A DNA stretch of 60,458 nt, from contig CAYZXU010000002.1 of assembly GCA_964482535.1 (NCBI GenBank), positions 1 through 60,458 on the forward strand, in the 5' to 3' direction. Position numbers and translations under genes: made by a program. The DNA is from CAYZXU01 sp964482535 (GTDB lineage Bacteria > Desulfobacterota > Desulfobacteria > Desulfobacterales > BuS5). Of this stretch, positions 8,009-18,500 are shown one piece after another; the stretch's first letter is position 1; each line of letters starts with the position of its first letter. The notes under the pieces were generated by a model, which was not told the DNA's origin, searched no databases, and was given only the letters and a program-made list of their open reading frames with translations.

Positions 8009-8038
8009 TTGACACTTAGTTATTAAACGGTTTATTAT
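8009..8038 (+). promoter_or_regulatory. Sigma70-like promoter for tolC-like gene and giant gene
   Basis: A perfect -35 TTGACA (8009-8014) is followed 18 bases later by TATTAT (8033-8038, five of six consensus bases). Transcription would start near 8045, giving a leader of about 95 bases to the ATG at 8141. The ribosome site AAGGAA (8125-8130) is 10 bases before that ATG, slightly far. A single transcript through the giant gene would be over 42 kb. Confidence 0.55.
8021..8037. promoter_or_regulatory. Palindrome between -35 and -10, candidate operator
   Basis: TATTAAACGGTTTATTA is a 17-base palindrome around a central G with one mismatched pair; its inner 11 bases TAAACGGTTTA are perfect. It fills the spacer and overlaps the -10 box of the promoter driving the tolC-like and giant genes, the classic position for a repressor site. 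No regulator gene is recognised nearby, so the binding protein is unknown. AT-rich sequence can give such symmetry by chance. Confidence 0.35.
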
Positions 8039-8140
8039 ATAAAGGTTATTTTTTTTCTGTCTTTCACTTCTTTTTTTTTATGATAAATTCAAAATTTTAA
8101 TAGATAATAATATATTTAGCAAAAAAGGAATTATTGCCTG

Positions 8141-9526
8141 ATGAAGTCAAAAATTAAGCTTTTGCCATATGGAATGGTCTGGTTGACTAAACTATTATCA
8201 AGTAAAATATTTTTGTCTACTTTCGTTGTTTTAATTTTATTTTCAAGCCGGAGTTTATATGCAGAAGATTTAATGTTTTTTTATAATAGCGCCAGGGAAT
8301 TTGATGCTCAATTTTCAAAGGCAAAGTATGATAAGGCTGCCTCCCGTGAAATTATAAAACAGGCATATTCAAGACTTTTTCCCACATTAACCCTTAATGC
8401 CGAACATACTAATACAAAAGATGATATAAAAAGCAGTGACAATACTGTTTATGGTTCAGGGGTTGCCCATTATCCTTCCGACAGTTATACGCTTGCCCTT
8501 GTTCAGCCGATTTTCAATTTTTCATACATAATGGGTGTAATAAAAGCAAAGGAAGAAATCCGGCGTTCCGATGTTGAATATGTTAATGCCCGGCAGGAGA
8601 TAATCATCCGGGTTGCGGAAAATTATTTTAATACTTTGTCTGCAAAAGATAATTATGAATTTTATAAATCAGAACTTGCAGCAGTTGAACAGCATTATAA
8701 TCTTGCTAAGGTTCAACTGGATAATGGTCAGATACCTGTAACGGATATGCTGGATGCCAGGGCAAGATCGGCGACTGTTTTTGCAGATATGATAAAATCG
8801 GAAAATGAACTGGATGATGCCCGTGAGGCGCTTTATGTTGTAAGCGGGCAAAAGGATATTAAACTATCCGGCATACAAACCAATGCATCACTGGCTGCTC
8901 TTGAGCCGGCAGATTATGATTCATGGATGCAAATCGCTCTTGAAAAAAATCTGGAAATTATAATAGAAAAACATGAAGTTGAAATTGCAAAGCGCGAAAT
9001 TAAACGCTTAAAGGCAGATCATTTTCCGGTTTTAAATTTAGAGCTCAGGGATGAATGGAGCGATGTGGACGGTTCCCTTTTTGGCGGTGGCAGTGAAGTT
9101 GAAACACAAGAGATTGCTTTTCAATTGAGCTTTCCTATTTTTAAGGGCGGTTTTGTAAGTTCCCAGGTTCGGGAAGCATTACAACTGCATAAGGCTGCAA
9201 AAGAGGAACTGCGAAATAAAACACTGCTGGTTAAGAGAAAAACCCGCTCAACATATCTTGGTGTAAAAAGTGCGATTATCAGAGCAAATGCATATGAAAA
9301 ATCCGTTGAAGCACAGAAACTGACCCTTGAAGCAAAACAGCAAGGTTTTAAATCCGGTCTGTTTACCAGCCTTGATGTGCTGGACGCGGAAAGAGATCTA
9401 TATGAGGCGAAACGGGATTATACCAAGGCAAGGTATGATTATATTACCAATATCTTAAATCTTAAATTCAGTGTCGGTACATTGACGGAAGAAGATATTG
9501 CCAAGGTAAATACATGGCTGGATTAA
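8141..9526 (+). CDS. TolC-family outer-membrane efflux/secretion channel
   Basis: This 461-residue protein is TolC-like: a trimeric outer-membrane beta-barrel with a long periplasmic alpha-helical tunnel that docks onto HlyD-type adaptors. It has a long signal peptide with a hydrophobic core (I-F-L-S-T-F-V-V-L-I-L-F) and a likely cut after S-L-Y-A. Two repeated halves each have long heptad-rich helices (for example ...V-E-Q-H-Y-N-L-A-K-V-Q-L-D-N-G-Q-I-P-V-T). A late segment, K-Q-Q-G-F-K-S-G-L-F-T-S-L-D-V-L-D-A, matches the family's conserved G-x-x-x-x-x-D-V-L-x-A pattern. The length is typical. It is transcribed divergently from the adaptor/SecA operon and lies 20 bases before the giant gene, so it is almost certainly the exit channel for that protein. 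Confidence 0.9.
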   Translation: MKSKIKLLPYGMVWLTKLLSSKIFLSTFVVLILFSSRSLYAEDLMFFYNSAREFDAQFSKAKYDKAASREIIKQAYSRLFPTLTLNAEHTNTKDDIKSSDNTVYGSGVAHYPSDSYTLALVQPIFNFSYIMGVIKAKEEIRRSDVEYVNARQEIIIRVAENYFNTLSAKDNYEFYKSELAAVEQHYNLAKVQLDNGQIPVTDMLDARARSATVFADMIKSENELDDAREALYVVSGQKDIKLSGIQTNASLAALEPADYDSWMQIALEKNLEIIIEKHEVEIAKREIKRLKADHFPVLNLELRDEWSDVDGSLFGGGSEVETQEIAFQLSFPIFKGGFVSSQVREALQLHKAAKEELRNKTLLVKRKTRSTYLGVKSAIIRANAYEKSVEAQKLTLEAKQQGFKSGLFTSLDVLDAERDLYEAKRDYTKARYDYITNILNLKFSVGTLTEEDIAKVNTWLD

Positions 9527-9546
9527 ACTTGATTTAGTTTGGATAA

Positions 9547-12500
9547 ATGTTTCTCAGGGGGAAACTTGTGTTTTACAAATTAAAAAAAATTGCGAAAAAA
9601 AGAAAAGAGAGCCGCAGGAACAAGCCCAGGGATTTTCAAACAAAAAGGCGCAGGATAAGATTTGAAGCCTTGGAAGACAGAATTCTTCTGTCGGCAGATA
9701 TTCCTATTATAGCCTATGACCTTGCATCTGATACAGCCTTGCCTGCTTTTGCAGAACAGGAACAATTGTTTCATGAAGAAACTCCTGCCCCGCAAATTCA
9801 ATTTGAACCTGAATCCATGGCAGATCAGATTGAAAACATTGGTAAAGAAGAGAATGTTCAACCGGATTATCAGGATAATATTAATGAAGATTATCTTGAG
9901 GATCAGTTTCAAATATCATCAGCCACCCAGGCAACTGTTAATTTTTATCCGGAAAACCCGGAAGAACAGGTTGAAAAAATCAATGAAGTTGAGAATGCCG
10001 AACCCCTGAAGGCAGATCTGCAGTTCGTTGATAATATCTATCCGAAGTACACAGAGGAAGGAATACTTGCATCTGAAATCATAGCCCGCCATCAAGTTCG
10101 TGAGATAATAATTGTTGATTCATCCGTTCCTGATTACCATGGCCTGGTTAAAGAGATAACTGCCGTTGACAGCGAAAGCGACCATACAGATGCAGGTAAT
10201 GATAACACATCCCCCGACATTTTTTCTTCTATCACGTCTTCTATTCAGGAGCATGAAACATTACAAACCGGAGAACCTATCCACAGCAGTTCGGAAAAAA
10301 CAGAGATAAGCCCTGAACGCGGCATATTTGTTCTTGATTCCGGACGTGATGGATTTGAGCAGATAACTGAAATATTAAAAAAATATAAAGACGTTGGCGC
10401 TGTTCATATAATATCCCATGGATCAGCAGGATTAATACGTCTTGGCTCAGGTAAGATTGATAAAGAAGATCTGGAACAAAACAGAGCCATAATTAAAGAC
10501 TGGGGCAAGGCTTTGACCCCTGACGGAGATATCCTTGTTTATGGATGCAGCGTGGCTCAGGGGAAAACCGGTATCGAATTTGTTGAAAGCCTGGGCAATT
10601 TAACAGGCGCTGATGTCGCTGCATCTGATGATGCTACGGGAAGTTCTGACCGTGAGGGCGACTGGATGCTGGAGTACAGCACCGGTATTATTGAAAGTAA
10701 GCCTCTTTTTGGGAGTACACCGGACTATAGCTATTTGCTGGAAGATATTATTGGAACGGATGATAACGATACTTTATCTGGCAATAGTGAACAGGATGAT
10801 ACGCTGACCGGCGGCGCCGGGGATGACACCTACGTATTTCAGGACAATTGGGGAGACGATACTGTTGTTGAGAATATTGATGAGGGAGTGGACATTCTTG
10901 ATTTTTCTAATATAATAACGGATCTCACCTTCACCCTGCATGACGATGGAACCGTTTCTGTAACAGACGGCACCAATATTATCAACAACGCTGCCGGTAT
11001 AGAAAAATTGGTTGGCGGCAGCGGCCATGACACCCTCGTGGGTCCTGATGGGGGAGCTATCTGGAATCTGACAGGGGACAACACGGGAATTGTCAATGGT
11101 TTCATATTCAGCGGCATTGAGGACTTGAAGGGTTCTGCCACCGGACAGGACACTTTTATAGTCGAAAATAAGGCCAAATGGTTAGGGATTATCGACGGCG
11201 GTGGTGGAACGGATATACTCGATTTAACACCTGTTGCCGATAATTTGATTTTTACGATTCAAGACAGTGGAATCGTTTCTGTCAACACTGCCCCGGATAC
11301 CTGGTCTTCTCTCGGCATTATCCCTGAAGATGTTCTTTCACTCCTGAGTGACGGTCTGGAAATAGATAGTGTCAAGAATGTCGCCAAACTGGTCGGAGGA
11401 AGCGCAGACAATACTTTTGCCTTCGAGGACAATGCCTCCTTCGCGGGAACCGTCGACGGTAGTACGGGTATTACAAACACTCTGGACTACTCGGCTTTTA
11501 CCGATGATGTCAATGTGAATTTTGCAAACAGTACTGCCACGGCAACACTCGGGATCAATAATATGAACCGGGTCGTGGGTGAAAAAGACAAGCTGACTGT
11601 CACCTGCACCGATGCAGGAGAAGAGACCATATCTTTTTCTAACGACAAAGGTGTGATAGCGAGTGCTTTAAGCTGGGTCGGGCTGGATAATATCGAAGGT
11701 ACGCCCGGCAACGATGTGCTTACAGGTAATGACGGTTTCAACATTATTGTCGGAAAGTCAGGAGATGATCTCCTGATGGGCGAAGGCGGCCCTGACACGT
11801 ATAAGTTCGCTGATGGCTGGGGTGCCGATACTATCATGGATAGCGGTGGAATTGATATTCTGGATTTCACCATGTGTACGGCGGATCTAACGTTTACCAT
11901 ACACAATGACGGCACGGTCAGCGTAACTGACGGCACCAATAAAGTATTTGCCACTGATGACATTGAAGTGTTTATCGACGGTCTGGGCAACGACAAATTC
12001 GTTTTTGAAGACGGCGCGACCTTTGACGGAATAATCGGAAAACCCAACTGGCTGCAGAAGCTGCTTGGTACCAGTTTGATAGATTATGGATCCAATACTA
12101 TGGATCTGTCTGCATACACAACACCGGTTTACGTAGATCTGGGCATGAAAATTCCATATCTGGAACAGATCCTCTTTCAGCATGCATGGCAAACCGATGC
12201 CGGTGATCCAATAGTTAATACTTTTCATAACATATCCAATGTCATAGGCGGTTCTGCGGGCGATTTTATCTGGGGCAGTTCTGAAGCCAATATTTTAAAG
12301 GGAGGCGCCGGTGATGATGTGATTTTCGGCCGGGGCGGCGCTGATACGTTTTATGGCGGTACAGGTAACGATACCTTGTATGGCGGAATGGGCATGGATG
12401 ACCTGATGACTGTTATCGGTCTGCTTAAAGACCCTGCTGCCATAGCGGATCAATTCCTTGCTTCAGCCCCGGAACTTTTAATGTACATTGCTGACGGGGG

Positions 12501-15500
12501 CACAATCCAGAGTTACATCATGAACCTCATTGCCGGTGATGAGAATGTTGTATCTTACGCTGATGCAACATCTGCCGTAACCGTAGACCTGGGTCTGACT
12601 CTGGATCCGGATGACCTGGCAGGCTTTTTGCCTTATAGTACCGGTGGTGCAGGTAATGATACAATTATTGATATCCACAACGTTACAGGATCCCAATATG
12701 ATGATATCCTGAAGGGTAATTTGTTTGATAATACCATTAAGGGCGGCGTGGGTGACGATGAAATTTACGGCGGCCTGGGATCGGATACCATCATCGGCGG
12801 AAAGGGTGACGATACACTGGACGGCGGTGATTTGGGTGACGACATCAATCCGCTGGGCGACAGGGATATAGCTTCATACATTGACGCGGGAGCCGGAGTT
12901 ATGGTTGACCTGGGTATCAATGGGGTCCAGGACACCAGACGATGGGAGATCTTGCCCCACGTCAATGATGCGGTCGGCGGTCTGGTTGAGGGGCGGGATT
13001 ATGAAGTTGTATATGTAACAGATGACACGTTCAGTCTTAAGAGCCGGAGTGGTGGTGATATTGATATCACGCTCTCTCCACCAGGCGGTACCCATAGCTT
13101 TGATAAGGATGGAGTAATAAAATCCTTTACCCCTTCTGATGACCTGATGGACTATGATGGCAATATTTTTACCATCAACGGACATGGATTCAGTAACGGT
13201 GACATAGTTACATATGCTGCAGGCGGTGAAAAAATCTATACCAGCACAGGGATGGGTCACGACACCCTGATCAACATGGAGGGCGTCACCGGTTCCAATT
13301 ATGACGACGTCCTGATCGGTACTGATGGGTATAACATCATTAAAGGCGGCGCTGGAAATGACTTTCTGGTCAGTGGAAAAGGGTATGATATTGTTAGCGG
13401 TGGAGTGGGCATAGATACGATTTCCTATGAAGACGCTGATGCTATGGTATTTGTTAACCTTTGGGACCCACTACCGCAGATTACCGGGGGCTCGGATGTT
13501 GATACCCTGAAAGATATCGAAAACGTCATCGGGTCGGATTATGACGATATCCTCATCGGCAGCTTCGGGAACAACCTTCTTGAGGGTGGATTCGGTGATG
13601 ACATACTGTCAGGAACTATGGGAGCAGATATTTACAAGTTCCGGGACGGCTGGGGAGACGATACGGTTATAGACGACATCGAGAGCTTGATAGACTATAT
13701 CGATGGAAACGTGGATGCCGCAGATTATATCCAGAACGGGCTTGCCATAGCCAGTGAATGGCTGTCCAATGCTGTAGACACTGTTGATGTCCTGGAAATC
13801 CTGAATGATGCCGAAGAAAAGTCAGCCGAACATATTCCCGACACCCTGGATTTCACACAAACAACCGCTGACCTTTCGGTCAATATCCGTGGTTTTGGCG
13901 ATGTGCATGTGGGATACGGCGCAAACCAGACAAATGATATTTCCGAGATGGAAGTGATTTTGACCGGCGGCGGCAGTGATACATTCATCTTTGGAGTTAA
14001 TCCTCTCACAGGCGATCCGGAATCCTTTAACGGTAAAATCGATGGCGGAAGTGTGAATTACGCCAAATATCCGGATGCTCTTCCTGATGTGAACACTCTT
14101 GATTATTCAGCCAATGCCAAATCCGTTGTTGTGGATCTTGAAGCCCCGGAAGACGGATCACCGGGAGAAGCTCAGGGAACAAAAGGTGTTTATAACATAC
14201 ACAATGTTATCGGCGGTGACGGTGATGATACTTTGAAGGGATCTGCAGGAAATAATCTGCTGCTTGGCGGAAAAGGCAATGACCTGATCGAAGGCAGCGG
14301 CGGTGACGATGTCCTTGAAGGCGGTGCAGGAAACGACACTCTGATCGGTGGTGAAGGCTTCGATATGGTCTCCTATGTGACCTATGATAATAGCGTTGAT
14401 GACACGGGGATCTCCATTGATCTGGGCCTGGTAGACGGGGAGCAGGATACTGTTGGGGCTGGATTAGATATTTTAAAGAGTATCGAGGGTGCGGTCGGAT
14501 CGAAGCATGATGACACTCTCACTGGAGATGATCAGGACAATATGCTGATCGGCGGCAAGGGTGCTGATACCATTTACGGCATGGCCGGTAACGATTTGAT
14601 CTCCGGTGATGCGGACAACGATACCCTGTTCGGCGGTGCCGGTGACGATACCATCGAGGGCGGTGCCGGTGATGATTTCATGAACGCCGGTGCCGGTAAC
14701 GACACGGCATCCTACATTTATCCGGGAACGGCGGTGGATGTTGATCTGGCTATAACTGCCCTGCAGGATACCGGCGGCGCGGGAGAGGACACCCTTCGCA
14801 GCTTTGAGAATCTTATCGGTTCCAAAGGTGACGATACGCTCCGGGGCAATGATGAGGATAATGTTCTGACCGGCGGCGCCGGCGGCGACACCATTTACGG
14901 CAGGGACGGTAACGATCTTATCGTCGGTGAAGCGGGCGATGACATTCTCTACGGTGGTCTTGGGGATGATATCCTCAGCGGCGGCCAGGGGGATGATATT
15001 ATCGACGGGTATATCCAGGGCGGGGATCCGGCCGACGACCATGACATTGATACCGTTTCCTATGCGGAAGCGGCAAGCGGTGTGGTCATCAACCTGAACA
15101 TATCGGGACAAGCCCAGGACACCGAGGCTCTGGGCATAGACACCCTGCAGAATGTGGAAGGGGTCATGGGGTCCGATTATGATGATATCCTCACCGGCAA
15201 TGCCAGGGACAATATTCTTCTGGGACAGTCAGGTGATGATATTATCGAGGGTGGCCAGGGTGATGATATTATGTTCGGAGGCGAAGGTTTTGATTTTGTT
15301 TCCTATTCACTGTCCGACACGCCCGTATTTGTTGACCTGAGCATTACCTGGGAGCAGGAAACAGGAGACTCCACCGGCTGGGATGAGATTGCCGGCATCG
15401 AAGGTCTTATCGGATCGGACTATAATGATGTACTGACCGGCAATGAAGAGAAAAATGTCCTCATGGGAGGGCTGGGCGAAGACGAACTGGACGGCGGTGC

Positions 15501-18500
15501 GGGTGCGGACACGGCCTCTTACGAGAATGCCCTTGCACAGGTGACCGCAGATTTGAGTGGGTTGACGGCAAACACCGGTGAAGCCTGGGGCGATATTTTC
15601 TTTGGCATCGAAAACCTTATCGGCTCGAATTTCGACGATATACTCATTGGGGACTCGAAAGACAATATTATATCTGGCGGCATTGGGGCGGATATCCTGA
15701 TGGGCGGCGCCGGTGTGGATATTCTCAGGGGTGAGGAAGGCGACGATGCCCTCTACGGCGAGGACGGAGACGACATCCTCGTGGGCGGAGCAGGAGCGGA
15801 CAGTTATGACGGCGGCGGCGGTGATAATACCGCCTCCTACAGGAACGCGGCGGATGACAATGTGGGTGAAGACACCACCGGCATTACCGTGGATATGAAC
15901 AACTACAACCTGAACACCGGTGAAGCCTTTGGCGACACATTTGCCAATATCCAAAATATCGAAGGTTCCGGCGGAGACGACATCCTCATTGCAGATAATA
16001 CAGGTGTCAAACTCTTCGGTCTCGCAGGAGACGATAAACTCACCGGCGGGACGGGCAATGACGAACTTACCGGGGGTACAGGGGACGATACCCTTCAGGG
16101 GGGCGTCGGCGATGACTTGCTTCAGGGCGGAGACGGGGCGGATGCGCTGTTTGGATACATGCAGGATGGAAATGTTGACGATGATACCGGCACGGATACC
16201 GCCACCTACGCAGGCGCGGGATCCGGCGTAACCGTTGATTTGAGTAAGAAGACCGGTTCGGATGATGTTGCCGAAGGGGACACGCTGGAAGGGATAGAGA
16301 ACCTTATCGGTTCAGATTATGACGATGAACTGACCGGTGACGATAAAGACAACCGGCTCCAAGGCGGTATCGGAAACGATATCCTGACAGGCAAAGAGGG
16401 CGATGATATCCTGGATGGCGGCGACGGCGGCGATTTTGCCTCATTCGCGAACTCGTTGCGGGGTGTGACCATAGACCTTGCGCTCACGACCCCTCAGGCC
16501 AATGGTGAAGAGGGAAGCGATACTCTCATTAGTATAGAGAACCTTGTGGGTTCCACACGCAATGACACTCTTATTGGAAACGATAATGACAATATTCTTG
16601 TAGGCGGTGAGGGTGAAGATACACTAAAAGGTCTTGCCGGTGATGATATCCTTTTGGGCGAAGAAGATTCTGATTATTTGGAGGGTGGTGAAGGTGATGA
16701 CATTCTGGACGGCGGGGACTGGGGTGACATCCTTATGGGAGGAGAAGGCATTGACACCGCAACCTATGCGGATGCCCAAAACGGTGTTACCGTAAACCTG
16801 CTTACCGGTATAGGCGGTGGGGACGAGGCCGATGGTGATACGCTTACGGGTATTGAAAACCTGGTCGGCTCTAAATTCGACGACACGCTCATCGGAGATA
16901 CGCTCGGCAATATCCTCAATGGCGGCTCAGGGGACGATACCATTGACGGTGGGGCAGGGGACGACTTCCTTGAAGGCGGTGAAGGGGATGACACCATCAC
17001 GGGCGGAGATCACGGCACAGAAGGCGATACTGTTTCTTACCAGGGCGATACGGCGGCGGTCAATGTGGAACTGGGCGGCGTCGCCCTTGATGGCTCCGGC
17101 GGTACAGATAGCCTGGAAGGTATTGAAAATATCTATGGTTCAGTCCACGATGATACCCTCGTAGGCGATGCGGACAACAATATTCTCTGGGGGAACGAAG
17201 GCTCCGACAATCTGGACGGCAGTGAAGGGGACGACGTACTGTATGGCGGATTCGGCGATGACACGCTGACCGGCGGAGAAGGCGGAGACACATTCATGTT
17301 TGAGGACAGTTGGGGCGTGGATACTGTGTCCGAAATTGATGACGCTTCAATAAATACCCTTGATTTTTCCCTTGCCATTGCTGACCTGACAGTAATCGTT
17401 CATGCGGATGGAACAGTATCAGCCTATGATAGTGTTAGCAAACTGGAAAATGTATCTCATATATCAAGAATAATCGGTGGACAGGGTAATGACCATTTCT
17501 TCATTGAGCAAAATTCAACCAACCTCCCGTTTCTCGATGGCGGCCCGGACGGGTCTGACACGTTGGATTACTCTGATTATACGACAGATCTGAATATTGA
17601 CCTTTTAAATATCAGCATCAATCCCACCGGAACATCCGGGGTCTTAAACATTGAGAATATTATCGGAGGATCAGGTGACGATACCCTGACAGCAGGCGAT
17701 AGCGATAGCATTCTCAATGGCGGCCTGGGAGATGATCATCTTATCGGAGGGGCAGGCAGCGACATGCTGCTCGGTGGTGAGGGCACGGATATCCTGGAAG
17801 GCGGAGCAGGTGATGACACCCTCGACGGCGGCAAAGAAGGCGACCAACTCTACGGGTATTTCAGTACTTCACTTCCCGGTGATGATACCGGATCGGATAC
17901 CGCCTCCTACTATACCTATCAGATGGACGAGGACTGGAATGGTCTTACGGTTGATCTCACAAATCCGGATGAGTCCACTAAAGATGCCCTGGGTGATACA
18001 TTCTCGGGCATAGAGAATATTACCGGATCAATGGGTGCGGATATCCTGGTTGGTAATGCCGAAACCAATATCCTTGCCGGAATGGACGGCAACGATACCC
18101 TCATCGGTATGGGCGGTGACGATGTGATGGATGGCGGCATCGGCTGGGATATGGTTTCCTATGAGGATTATGTTAATGCAACTGGTGGCGTCGATGTCGA
18201 TTTGAGACGTACCAATGGTTCTGATGCTGTTGTTACCGGAGCTTCCGGAATTATCAGCAGGGATTCACTTGTCAGTGTTGAAGATGTAACTGGTACCCAT
18301 TATGACGATATAATCACAGGTGATTTGTTTAGCAACATTCTCATGGGTGGTGACGGGAATGATATCATCAGGGGCATGAGCGGTAATGATACCATTTATG
18401 GCGGTGATGGCGATGATACGATCTATGGCGGCGAAGATTCCGACACCCTGATTGGCGGAGCAGGAGCCGATGATCTTTATGGATATATCGAAGGAGGTGA

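Larger units (their letters stand above)
7886..8140. promoter_or_regulatory. Divergent intergenic control region
   Basis: This AT-rich stretch separates the minus-strand operon from tolC and the giant gene, so the whole export locus is probably controlled here. On the plus strand it contains a promoter-like pair and a palindrome, listed separately. On the minus strand the best candidate I see is TTTACA with GATAAG 16 bases downstream, within about 7930-7960, a weak match. A T-rich run at about 8047-8080 follows the plus-strand promoter in the untranslated leader. No RNA gene or small ORF with a ribosome site is evident. Confidence 0.55.
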
